NCBI GenBank assembly: GCA_963513935.1
Contig: OY740776.1
Coordinates: 14,681,819-14,745,818, forward strand
Direction of reading: 5' to 3'
DNA length: 64,000 nucleotides
From: Aphrophora alni
Taxonomy: Eukaryota > Arthropoda > Insecta > Hemiptera > Aphrophoridae
This document shows, piece after piece, positions 1-47,333 of this stretch (its first letter is position 1; each line of letters opens with the position of its first letter). The notes under the pieces were generated by a model that saw only the letters and a list, made by a program, of their open reading frames with translations, was not told where the DNA came from and did no database searches. The translations under genes and the position numbers were made by a program.

Positions 1-430
1 TAGTTTAAAATAATTCTGAACTCAAAAATCAAGTGTTTCTTTGCTCTTCAGCCTCACAGAGAAGTTTCAGTCTTTTTATAGCATTTTTCTCATGTTTTTA
101 TAACTATTATTGTTGTTTTTGGAAATATAAAAGTGAATTGTTGCATTTAAATTATGTGTAAAGGTTGTTTTGATGTTTTTATAGTTTTTGAAAGATATAT
201 TTTTGTAGGTGATTACTTTTGTTTTTAATTCTTTTAATAGTGTTTTAATGAATTCAAAATATTTCTAGTGGTGGAGTCTTATTATTAGTGGTTATTCTTT
301 GCTTGTGGTATAAATGAAATATAACATTTGAATAAACAGTTCGAAGTGCTTACTAAAACACCTCCTAAAGTGCTGGAGCAGGCATTATTCCTTACTAAAA
401 ACTCCCGTCTTGAGGGGTTGACGAACTTCA
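1..430 (-). repeat. Repeat family Y, copy 1
   Basis: Read on the minus strand this copy matches 19932-20220 and 38367-38770. The shared terminal motif on this strand is CTTACTAAAACACCTCC, then an AGCAGGCATTATTCCTTACT-like stretch. The interior ACAACCTTTACACATAATTT is also shared. Some copies end in CCCTTCAA next to TTAA, which suggests a piggyBac-like MITE. Confidence 0.5.
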
Positions 431-1284
431 CCACACAATATAGACCACCACAGTTTAATAGCGCCTCTTTTTGAAGAAAGGAGCCATGTGAAAATCATTT
501 CTTGACCTTGTATCATGGCTATTTTTGTCATTACTAACAGTCTGTCTGAACCCAGTGCATTTTATTAGTTTGAAATAAATTCTGCAATCAAATGTTTTTT
601 TTTGGTAATCAACCGTCTCAGCCTCAACTGTAAGTTACTATTTAAAAAGGCCAGTAAAATTGGCCAAAAATCTTTGAAAATTTAGTCTAATTTGTTTCAG
701 GATGCCATATGGAAAAATCTACATAATTTAATGATAAAGTATATGGCATTTCAGGGGATCCAAATTTGAACATTTTTTAAACAACGGTTGTATGTGCAAA
801 AATCGGGGAAAGTAGATTTTTTGAGATAATTTAAAGACTATTTTATAATGGGTATTTCAAATGTTGTTCATTATTAGAATACTCAAAAAACAGTTAATTT
901 GAGACCTTGTAAATTAAAATCAGTTAATAATTTGTTTAAATAATTGCAAAAACCGATAAAATTTTCAGATATTTATCATTCCTTGAGAAAATCACCTAGG
1001 CACATGAAATTTTCAGAAAATAAGCCTTTTATGACCCTTACGTTACCACTAAAATTTCATTAAAAAATATTAATTAGTTTAAGATAAATTTAATCATTTA
1101 TTAAAAAAGGGTATAGTGTTTAATAAAATTTGAAACTTTTTTTTCATTGAAACTTATATTTTATGTATTACTGGCCTAATCAACTGCTACACACAAAGAA
1201 GTTTCTATTTTTTTTAACATAGTGTTTTCATAATATTTTTCTCATGTTTTTATAATATGACATTGTCATACAAACAATAATCTC
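431..1284. other. AT-rich intronic or intergenic sequence
   Basis: No gene, exon or clear repeat was recognised. If Ubr3 extends upstream, this is Ubr3 intron. Confidence 0.3.
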
Positions 1285-1288
1285 TTAA

Positions 1289-2012
1289 CCCTCCATCTGG
1301 CGCATGTTAATTTGTCTTAAAAATTCTTCGTTCGTTTAAAAATTAATAAAATATATTATTTGTATACAAAACCTAACTTATAAGATATCATTTTTCTCAG
1401 AAAGATGCATAGAATTCATCTATGTAATAAAATAAAAAATTTTTAAACGGTTTTGGAGTAAGTGTGTTAAATGTCAAAAATGATATTAACTTTTTATCAG
1501 AAAAACCTGTATCACCCAAAATCAATAGCTTACTACCTATTTCTAAGATATACACAGTTTTGTGTATTATTTGTGAATATATTTAGGAAAAAAAAATATA
1601 AATTTGTTACATTTTAAAAATGTAAAAAACATTTTACGTAAAAACTGAATTTTCTCTTTATTTTTTCAAAAAAAACATTAAAAATAGTAAAATATATTTT
1701 ATACAGAACTTCTATATATCATTATGTCCAGAAAGGTGCATAGAATGTAGGTGTGTAGTGAAAAAAAAGTTAGATGTATCAAATTAGGAGTTTTTTGGTC
1801 AAATACCAAAAAAATCGAAGAGTAACGGAGCAGAAATTTCACAGAAATGGTGATCAAAAACATACTAATACATTTTTTGCAATTTTTTCAACCATTACTT
1901 GAGATTTCTAATATATTTGTGAATATATTTAGGGGAAAAAAATAATAATATGTTACATTTTCTAAATAAAAATGATGATTTTTAAAAAAATTGGTATTCT
2001 GACGCTTGAAGG
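1289..2012. repeat. Tandem-duplicated AT-rich repeat, possibly a TTAA MITE
   Basis: TTAA at 1285-1288 precedes CCCTCCATCTGGCGCA, and the far end reads GACGCTTGAAGG followed by a TTAG. Inside, two imperfect direct repeats about 335-350 bp apart share AGAAAGRTGCATAGAAT (about 1399 and 1731) and TTTGTGAATATATTTAGG (about 1570 and 1916). The terminal repeat match is weak, so the transposon reading is tentative. Confidence 0.4.
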
Positions 2013-2019
2013 TTAGGGT

Positions 2020-3000
2020 GACACATCAACCTTTCAGGCGTAATTAGTAACTTTCTAAAGCTAGGCCTAAGACAAAATCATTAGATTTTACTAAGACAAT
2101 ATATACTTTACAAAGAATAACACACATATTCACTTGTATAATCATATAAAAAGCTAAATATAAGAAAATGTGCATATAAGCTAGACTTACAATATTGGCC
2201 TAGGTTATCCCAAATATGAACCGTTAAAAAACTAAACTATCACTCAAAAACATAAACTTTAGATATAAAAACACATATATTGTAACTTGTATGCACAATT
2301 TATATACAATTTGTATACACAAACCTTCAAAATAACAAATATCTAACCCCAAAACAATATGCGCCAAGCCCAATATTAAAGTTTTTACGTCACACATTTG
2401 CTTTGTTTGGGCATCAATACAAATCCTTCTAAGTAAGTATTTGCCTATATCAAGTGGTACCAACTTATAGAATGGAATTTCCCCTACAACATACTGTAAA
2501 GAACAAGTCGTTTTTTTGACAGGAGAAATGAATTTCGTCATTTCGTAAAGTGCAGCGAATGCCAAATGAATTTCGTGTCGTCAGGTTTGTTCTCTGGTCA
2601 AATAGATATATCTCTGGATCTATGAGACGCAGAAGAATTTGTAATCTACGGTTAGAAAGAGAAACATGTGATCTATGGAACAGTGTTTTAGTTGACTTAA
2701 ATGACAGATAAATAGAGTTGTAATCATATCGGGGAAAATGGCGTCACGTTTTACGAAAAGGCGCAGAGTTTAAATTTACGAATTTACGCAGAAAAATATG
2801 CAAACTTCACCAATTTTTGGAATATTATTTATAACGTTTTGTGGTATTTTTTTTTTTTTATTATTATTTATTGTGATAGGACAAGTCTAAGTGGGCGTAA
2901 TGTTGAATTGCAAAATACGTGTTTTATAGTTGGTGAAGTGAGCCATGACAGTTGCCACGACCCGGTCATTTGTTAAAATCGGGCTGTCCACCAGGTCGAG
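2020..3000. other. Unassigned sequence
   Basis: A 113-codon minus-strand open frame at 2224-2565 shows no recognisable motif and no codon-bias cue. Nothing else is supported here. Confidence 0.3.
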
Positions 3001-3029
3001 GGTTAAACCGTGACAAACCATGTTTATTT

Positions 3030-3125
3030 AAATATTGTGCAACGTGTACAGTCAAGTACTGAACAAGTAATTTTGTGTTATTTAAAGAATTTTGTATTGT
3101 GTAATATTATATATGTGAACTTTAA
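3030..3125 (+). repeat. Left part of hammerhead-bearing repeat, interrupted by a MITE
   Basis: The stretch with GTGTACAGTCAAGTACTGAA and TTGTATTGTGTAATATT matches 16100-16190. It resumes at 3822 after the TTAA element, showing one repeat split by an insertion. Confidence 0.6.
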
Positions 3126-3817
3126 CACGTTAGCTGCCATATCGGTCCGATCAGACCGAAACTAAGGTGACTGTACATTCAGCGTTACGGCACGATCGGA
3201 CCGATAAAGTCACTGACGTAATGTTTTGTTTTGTGGCTCACAGTTCGATAGTGCAGCAACCTATCGGCATATTTTGGTATTCTCTGGATTGGGTAAAGAC
3301 GTGTGTTAGACATAGTATATTGTATGCTTTAATAACCGTTACCATGGTTACTCAATATAATATTAAAATCAGTGGATATTTTCACTTTTTTGTCGGCACG
3401 ATCGGACCGATTAAAAATTTTACAAAAACATTTTGGTTTAGTAATGATTAATTCACAAAGAATACAGTTGTAAAATGAATATATGTATTTATAAAATAAA
3501 TATTAGACAAATAAAATAGTGAGCTTGCCAACATAAAGAAATGAAATAGCCCCTTTAGATTTTTTTTTTTTAACACGAAAATTACCTCGGTCCGATCGGA
3601 CCTAAACGTTATACTACGATTAAAATTTAAGCCGAAAAATTGCACTTCGGTCCGATCGGTCTCGAAACTATATATGCATAAATGTAAATAAAATTAGTAA
3701 ATACTATTGCCATATATTATTTAACATAGGTAGATGCAAAAATAATAATGGAAAAATAATTTGGTAATCGTGGCACTCACGGCAAGAGTATCGTATTAGG
3801 CCTTGGCAGCTAACGTG
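3126..3817. mobile_element. piggyBac-like MITE with TTAA target duplication, copy 1
   Basis: TTAA at 3122-3125 and 3818-3821 flank 14-bp inverted termini CACGTTAGCTGCCA and TGGCAGCTAACGTG. The element is 692 bp and non-coding. Several copies or near copies of the palindrome CGGTCCGATCGGACC lie near both ends. The same element, itself interrupted, is at 13411-15136. Confidence 0.85.
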
Positions 3818-3826
3818 TTAATTAGA

Positions 3827-3880
3827 TTGCCTGAATTAGTAACCTGCCATGTTACGTGGCAGTGAAACATTTAGCCACGT
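3827..3880 (+). ncRNA. Hammerhead-ribozyme-like motif, degenerate (H1)
   Basis: CTGAATT at 3831, stem CTGCC/GGCAG, then TGAAAC ending 3867 and TTAGCCA. It aligns with 16202-16241. The catalytic box is degraded, so activity is unlikely. Confidence 0.4.
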
Positions 3881-4139
3881 AATATTAAATAACGTTTAAA
3901 GAAAACTACAGTTGACTGAAAAAGATATTTATTATAAAAGATTAGTTACAACAGCAAACAATTGTACAAAATAAATTGAATGTAAAAGTCTTTTAATTAT
4001 TTATTAATAAACCTGATAAAATCCAAATCACATCCGAACTGTCCAACACCCTAGTGCATGACTCAAACTCCTCCAGCAGCATCAAACTTCCCCATAGAGT
4101 AATTTGCAGCACACACTAAAAAGCGTCACATGTTTTTTT

Positions 4140-4347
4140 TACAAAAAGTTATAATTTATATTTTTTATAAAGTTCATTTTGAAGTGTGGTGGCAGACTGA
4201 CTCACGTTATAAATGAAATGTATATATTTAAATGAACAATTAAAAGCCCTCCATAATAAAACACCTCCAAAAACTACCACAGCAGGTATTATTAAATTGC
4301 TAAGAGCAGGTATTATTTCTTACCGCAAAATCTCCCACATTGAAGGG
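4140..4347 (-). repeat. Repeat family Y, copy 2
   Basis: It carries AAAACACCTCCAAAAACTAC, two AGCAGGTATTATT units and an end reading CATTGAAGGG, followed by TTAA at 4348-4351. The interior is more diverged than the other copies. Confidence 0.45.
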
Positions 4348-4757
4348 TTAATTATGTCCAGTTTCAGTTGTGAAATTTACAAATGTTGAGTTGAATAATT
4401 ATGTTATATGACATATTAATTTATAAATTAATATTTCATCTGTACAAAGAAAGTAAATCTAAGTGTGTAGTTTAGGTTATTAAATTTTCAAATGTTCCAC
4501 CCTCGCACATATATTTACATATTTACAAATTAAACTAATAAATTTCAGAAAACTCCATTGTGTTATTGTAGCACTTCGCCAATAAAAATTTTAAAACAAA
4601 AGCTGTATTTAACCATTTAGTTAAATTGTGAGTGGTTTTTTAAAATTATTTAAATTTTCCATTAAATGTAATCTTATATTTTTTATAGTGAAAATTAAAT
4701 ATTGCCAAACAATAAGTGAAAACTTTACGAGTATATCAAAACGGTAATAATTTAATA

Positions 4758-5150
4758 CAGTAGAACTCCAATTATCCGGATCGCCAATTATCCGGATCAG
4801 ATTGAGAAAAATAAAAACTACTGCACGCAGTAGTTGACGCTTCTAACTGCAAACATAGTGTAGCGATAGCAGAGGGCATGGGGGGGGAATTGATGACTCA
4901 CACTGCCTCGCCACCACTACAGTCTATTAATAGTCAGTCGACCAGTGCTTCTTCAACCTGCCGGGTGAATTGATATGTTGACTCTTTCGTGTTCCTTAGT
5001 GTTTTGATTATCGTGTGCAGTACTACGGTGAGTTCTATGAGGAAACGTGTAGTGTTATCGTTGGCCGATAAAATTAATTTTGATATAACTTAATATCTGT
5101 ATATTTAGAAGAATAAACTAAATAAAGTACAATTAGTACAATAATTGTGT
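4758..5150 (+). mobile_element. Truncated pogo/Tigger-type element, 5' part
   Basis: It begins CAGTAGAACTCCAATTATCC right after TA (4756-4757). At 5037-5093 a short frame reads MRKRVVLSLADKINFDIT and stop, which resembles the start of a CENP-B/jerky-type DNA-binding transposase. No right terminus was found, so the 3' side appears deleted. Confidence 0.6.
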
Positions 5151-5459
5151 TTTATTTATTGTTCCTAGTGATTGTGATTAGGGGTATATTCAAACTATTA
5201 TTGTGAATTCACCACAGTGTTCCAAAAGATTGTATCTCTTTTCTAACCTAACATTTTCAAACAATTACAGTGTGCAAAGCTACTTTGTTCCATCTGGTAC
5301 TCACCACTTGAAGATGGATGCCGGAACACATTAGGCACAGCTGTAGCAAATAATTACGCTAGTGGATCATGGGATAACATTAAAACACATATTTATCATC
5401 ATTATTAATTTAAATAGTGTTCTTGGGAAACTCAATTATGAAATTTTCTGTTGATCCAG

Positions 5460-41129
<35,670 letters not shown>

Positions 41130-43600
41130 CTCCAATATTTTACCCTCTCTTCAAAAATGTGATACAATTTATTTATATATTATACTTTTTAGCCCAAAAC
41201 TTATGTTAAATATAAATATATATATAAAATAGATATTGGAAGGGGAAAAGTTTGTATGTGTATAGAATAAATAATGAAATGAATTTTAAAAAATAGTCCG
41301 TTTTTAACAGATAAACATTTTAAAAAGACAGTATATTTTAGTTTTTTAAATTAAATTATGTTTTTTTTTTCATTAAATTCATTGATAGATAAAATAAATC
41401 AGTATTTCTGATTTATTGCCTAATTTTACAGATACTTATTTAATTTCAATTGGCAGAGTGTTAATTATTTTAAATTGCAAGGATTTTGTTTTTAGTCAGC
41501 GAATTTATTTTGTATATTATTTTTAAAGTAAGCTTCAGCTAATTGACAAAATATGCCACAATGTTGGTATGATGCGGTATATTGCAGGTAAAGAGAGTTT
41601 ACAATTTACTTTCACTTAAAGTTTGTAGCAAAGTGTAATAAAGTGTATTTATAAACATTATTCTAGAGTTGCAACGATTATGATTTGGTTGTTAAATGAT
41701 TGTTTTATATATTTTGTATGTATGATACAGGTAAAATTCTTTAATGACTTTTATTTATATTGTAAGCAGCAGAATTTTGGTTATAATTTCATTTCACAGT
41801 TACACAGTAATATGCAGGTTTTTTAGTCAAGAAACTTAATTATACAATTTTTAAATCCAATAAATTTATTAAATATTTAATTAGTACTAATTAAAGTAGA
41901 TACTATTTTAATATATTTCAGATACACTCTTTGTATCTCCTAAAAATTAACCACAAAATTTTACAATGTAAACTTTGTCATATATTTTGTATGTGTATAT
42001 AGCATAGATTTTGTGTAGTTTAAATGTATAGCAACAAATTTTCTAACATAACTAGGTCTAATTATTGTAGAACAGTTTAATTTATCAACGAAGATCATTT
42101 TTATTTCAGTATTCCAGTTATATTTACAGCTAATGAAGCAGTTTTGATAAAGTTAATGTTAAGGAAACTTACTTAGTCCCATTCTGTCTTGTTTTTACTT
42201 TTCCGATCCCAATACATGTCCTATTACTTTCCCGTAGATGTTTTTCAGATCATTAACTAATTTTGTAATCGGCATTTAACAATAAAAACAAATGTATGTA
42301 AGTTACATTTTGTGAGGCCTATATTTTGACAACAACAATATTAAGTTTCCGAGTAATATATCTATTGAAACACTTCTTAAAAAGACCATATTTGAGAGAG
42401 AGAAAATCTGATATTGTGTTATATGTAAATTGAGGGTCTTTATTTTATGTTCTTTTCTTCCTTTTTTTTTATAAGGGGGTGAGACTGAGAGGTTTTTTCT
42501 CCAAACACCATATTTTATTATCAGATTCAACTTAATTTAAAACTGTAAAACTGAACTGTTGGTCAAACATAGTGTTTTGGTATGTTATAACTTTGTTTTA
42601 TGTATGATTTTCCGATTATATAATATAAAAGACTGTAAATTTTGACTTGTTAGAGAACCATTATATACATATATTATAATATTTATGTCCCATTCCTGCT
42701 ACTTCTGGGTCTGGCATCCACTATACATTTTCAAAACTTCTAATCTTTCCATACTCTATTTTTCCTTAGTCAAATCCAATATCTACTTTATTCTTTTCCA
42801 CCTGTTCTCGATCTACGAGTTGGTATTTTCGGTTCCAACCTTTCGAAGACCAATATAAATATTGTAAAAATAAAGAAAACCAAAACTAGGGTGGTTCATT
42901 ATTCAGCTACCACTTATTGAAACTCAAACATAAACAAGTAATATTTGCATAATCTCTCTCTGACATTTAAACAAACTTTATCTCAATTGCTTCACCCTCT
43001 TCTACTTGAGAAAATGTACCATCTTTTTAAGGACAAGTTTCATTAACCAACATTCTAAACTATAGTCACATTTCTCTAGACTTAGTCTAATGCATCAACA
43101 TATGTTTTGTACATTCTTCAAACCCTCTAATTTTATTTTAATAGAAATCATTCATCATAGTAAACAACCTTTTGGCAATTCAGTGGATTTCTGGGCTGTA
43201 CACTGGATTGTTTTAAATGTTATTTCAGTCATATTTCAATGTTGTTTCTTAAGACAATTTAAATATCATTGAAACTTTGAAGAAATGATAATAATCGCTG
43301 CGAAAATCTGACGTCTGTATTGTTACATTTTATTTATAACCAAAATTCTATTGTGTATCAACATTATCGTTACAAAAGTTGTAAGAGTATGTATTATTTA
43401 TTATATAAATATTTAAACATGTTTTGATTTACCTGTCGAACATTATTGTTTATTTGTGTTATTTACCTTTATTTTGTATCTATAAATTAAGATATATTAT
43501 TTTACTCAGTTTTATACAATTCCTTTATGTAACATTTTAAAATATCTAAATAAATCATTTTCACTGTTGCAAAAATTACAATAAAGTGATTTATATAAAA
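41130..43600 (+). other. Ubr3 3' untranslated region and flank
   Basis: AT-rich sequence without coding signal. The first AATAAA signal lies at 41266-41271, 137 bp after the stop. A further AATAAA at 43580-43585 precedes an A run and could end a long 3' UTR. A GGGTCTTTATTTTATGTTCT stretch near 42430 resembles the 3' tails of non-LTR remnants elsewhere in the window. The true mRNA end cannot be decided from sequence. Confidence 0.5.
41266..41271 (+). terminator. First polyadenylation signal AATAAA after Ubr3
   Basis: Canonical AATAAA hexamer, 137 bp downstream of the Ubr3 stop, within a suitable AT-rich 3' UTR. Confidence 0.45.
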
Positions 43601-43673
43601 AAAAAAAATTTAAAATAGCTTGGTGGAATTTAAAAAAAAAAATTATTTTTCAAATGGTACTCACAAAACTTTT

Positions 43674-44300
43674 GTAATGGATAGGAGACACAAGCTTACC
43701 TTGTAAAGTGGGTATTACCTAATACAGTAGAACCCCTCTAATCCGTCACCTTCAGGACTGGGGTCATGGTTGGAACGCAAGAAAGGTCGGATTATCCGAA
43801 AAAAAGCCAATATTTATTACATATTATATAAAGAGAATTTTATTCAGTGAAATAAGTGATATATAAACTTAAAAAAAGTCATAAGTCAAAGTTTACAGTA
43901 ACATGTTTACGTTTTCCTCCTGACGTGTTGAAAAACAAACAACTGTACATACAATAAGTCTAGCAAGTACTATGACAAATCAATAGAAACAACACAAGAG
44001 ATGACACAGCACTGAAGCGGCCAAGCGATAAGAAACCGTAAACAATGGCACGCGACGGGTCGTGAGTTATCAGACAAGTCGGCACAAGCTCGCGAGCTCG
44101 AGCATGGTCGGATTAACCGGAGCGACGGACCAGCCGAGGGTGGATTAGAGGGGTTCTACTGTACTACACAAATAGAAAAACACAATAAAAACTAATGTTT
44201 TTGAAATATTTCGTAAACATTGTTAACTTTCTCAACCTCTGCAACCAAATTACAACAATTTAGTCTCCTTATTGTACTGTCTATTGATTGAGAAAGTGAA
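43674..44300 (-). mobile_element. MITE family M, copy 2, interrupted
   Basis: GGATAGGAGACACAAGCTTA at the left and, after the pogo-like insert, GAAATATTTCGTAAACATTG and CTATTGATTGAGAAAGTGAA match the reverse complement of 27574-27794. Confidence 0.65.
43725..44161. mobile_element. Pogo-like MITE, family P2, copy 2, inserted in MITE family M
   Basis: CAGTAGAACCCCTCTAATCC and the end TGGATTAGAGGGGTTCTACT plus G are inverted termini flanked by TA (43723-43724, 44162-44163). The flanks 43674-43722 and 44164-44300 form one continuous copy of the family at 27574-27794. Confidence 0.85.
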
Positions 44301-44703
44301 CAATTCAAAATAATTGTTCTTCAACTATTTTGTTTTAATTCCAATATACAAAATGCCTTTAAAATGTATACCAAATTTGATAAATGAAAACTTTCTATAC
44401 ACAAACCTATTATAATTTTGATCACATAAATCTGTGCAAAACAACCGCGCTAGAATTAAACTGTTTACAATAATAGAATCAATATAGCCAACTTGCTAAA
44501 ATCAAATTACACTAAAAATAAAGCTTCAAATATTAAATCTTCATTAGTAGTAAAACTGATTCAAACCGAAATATTATTAGGGCTTTTGTCACTTTTTATG
44601 AGCGAATGTCCGTTTCCTTATACTCAAGAAAAACATTAATATATAAATGCTCTAATTAGTGTTCATCATTTCATGGATTAACATCAAACTATAAGTAAAT
44701 ATA

Positions 44704-45607
44704 CAGGGTGTCCCGTAACTCTCTGGACACATGTATATAGCGTTATTGCTTGGGTGAAGACAAACACATTTCACCATAGGAACATGGGTCTGCGGTGCCT
44801 AGTTTTCCGTCTATCTATGTCTGTATGTGTTTTTTACAAAACAATTCCTTACTCCTAAACGGTTTGAGGTACAACGTTGAGATTTTGCACAAATGTTTAC
44901 CTTATTAAGACCTATCTTCGTTTAAAATTATACTAAAATATCGTAAACCGTTTCAAGATGGGGGCCATTTAAAATCTTTGATGCCAAATTCCACGAAAAC
45001 CGTTGACTTTACGAAAAAATTGAAAGAAATGAAAAAGTTAGTAAATTTTATGTAGTTTTCAATAATATATTATTTGTTAAGATCGGATAAAAAACAACAG
45101 AGAAATTAGCTCTTTTCGTAAAGCATGACCACTTTTCTCCGTTTAAACAATGCTAATACTCCTTTTACACTGTCTAAATAATCCATTGCTAAGTAACATT
45201 GAGCTAATTTCTCTGTTGTTTTTTATCCGATCTTAACAAACAATGTATTATTGAAAACTACATAAAATTTACTAACTTTTTCATTTCTTGCAATTTTTTT
45301 GTAAAGTCAACGGTTTTCGTGGAATTTGGCATCAAAGATTTTAAATGGCCGCCATCTTGAAACGGTTGACGATATTTTAGTATAATTTTAAACGAAGATA
45401 GGTGTTAATAAGATAAACATTTGTGCAAAATCTCAACTTTGTACCTCAAACCGTTTAGGAGTAAGGAATTGTTTTGTAAAAAACACATACAGACAGATAG
45501 ACGGAAAACTAGGCACGGCAGACCCATGTTCCTATGGTGAAATGTGTTTGTCTTGACCCAAGCAATAACGCTATATACATGTGTCCAGAGAGTTACGGGA
45601 CACCCTG
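44704..45607. mobile_element. 904-bp foldback element with ~400-bp inverted arms
   Basis: Termini CAGGGTGTCCCGTAACTCTC and GAGAGTTACGGGACACCCTG are exact complements, flanked by TATA. The arms run to about 45115 and back from about 45200 (AACAGAGAAATTAGCTC mirrored by GAGCTAATTTCTCTGTT). Arm identity is high. The loop is about 80 bp and non-coding. Confidence 0.9.
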
Positions 45608-47333
45608 TATATCTTAGAACTTACTGTATAATATATTGCACATAGTCAAAAGTAAGTTTTGATATGTATGTCTTGATACATAAGTAAGAGTTATGTATAT
45701 TTTGATACATAATTGATTAAATCTTTAAGCCTAAAAACAATATTGTGATGACACATTTTTATAATTTTGTATGCTTAATTGTTCCACTGTATGATGTAAA
45801 TTTCAGCCTTTAATCCACAATGCTTAGAAATTAAAATCTATTTTAAATTAGTTTAGAAAAGTAAATAAATTAGCACAGTTTAGCATCTAAAGAGTGATAA
45901 GTATTTTTGTAAATGTGAACTCATTACAGTGACAAGCTATTTGTGCGATCACAAACACAATTATTTTTTTAAAATCATTAAAATCTATTATTCTTCAGAA
46001 ACCTAAAATAAATACGTCAATTAATTGTTATATAAATTCATGCATTAAACTTTCTATCACCTTCAAAGTTATAGGTTAAAAGTATCAAAGTTTATTTACA
46101 AAGTGTATGTAAAATTATCCTTGTTTTTAATTAAGAGGTAAAAACTTTCAAAAAACTTACTCTGGCAATCCACGAGGATATGTGGGATTTTACCGTCTAT
46201 AAAAACAATCACTCTTTACCAGGCATTTGTTCCACCTCAGGACACAATGTCAATGATAGCGATTTGGTAATCCACAGTATCTTCATAATATTATTTTCCC
46301 TTTCACCTCCCTAGTTTGATTAAATTGTAGAATATATAAATTATTTTATGTACAATGTTTGTGCCTTGTTTGTTACTTAACAAATTCAAAAACACAAAAA
46401 TGTTGTGAAAAATTATAACCTCAAAACAATACGATGAATGAGAGCTTTACCTATTGAAGATCATTATAATACAGTGTGGCTGTCTTCGCCAGTAGAAATT
46501 AATTTTTATAAAATTGTACTTTGCACAACTTTTCTTTTTATCCTTTGTGACCTGTTTTAGTACCGAAATCAATTTTTTTCGTAACAGAAATATAAAACAA
46601 TATTATTTTATATGTGCAACTATTTAGTTATAAATTTTAGTGAACAAAATTGTATCCAAGTTGGTTCAAATGGGATGTAGTCACTTGGTTATTAAAAAAT
46701 ATAAATCGGGCGTGTCAACACAATGTAGCGAGTAATACATAAATTATTAGAACTCAAAGCTGAAGACAGAATGGTGGAAGTTGCCCTCACATCCTCGTGC
46801 ATTTAGGCCATACGTGAATGCCACATCCGTAATGAGTTAATCTAGGCCTAGATACTAAAACGGGAAAATTCAAACTGTGCATGCCCTGATACATGTTTAT
46901 TTAAAAAAATTCCAAACTCTGTGTTTGATTATAAGATCTAGTATATCTCTGTTGTTTGTATTAAATTGTCCCATTTTAAACAATTAGTAATATTTTAAAA
47001 AGTAACATTCATGTAACGCTACACTAGCTATAATTGCTGTAAATTGACATTTTAAAAACTTTGAAAACTATTTTCATAGTTGTTGGTAAAATAAGTTGAA
47101 GCGTACAAATTAATTTTACAATACTATACCACTTTGTATAGCAGATCAAAATTTTGAATAGGCTTTTTTTTGTTATAAATCGAGTTATGAAAATATTACT
47201 ATAGGAATTCAACAAATGTTGCCAAATTCACGATACTCTACAATGTGTCATTCACAGCAACTGTTATTACAGCATCCTAATAAGTGACTTGTGTATTCAT
47301 AACTGGAAAAAAAAATAATAGTACAGTAGAAGC
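45608..47333. other. Intergenic AT-rich sequence
   Basis: No gene or clear repeat recognised. Confidence 0.4.

Noticed and set aside
2224..2565. 113-codon minus-strand open frame
   Set aside because: Hydrophobic and low-information translation, no homology recognised and no splice context.
3167..3451. 94-codon open frame
   Set aside because: It lies inside the TTAA MITE and is broken in the second copy.
44704..45607. CRISPR-like or structured RNA reading of the mirrored sequence
   Set aside because: Two long inverted arms with transposon termini, not spaced direct repeats.
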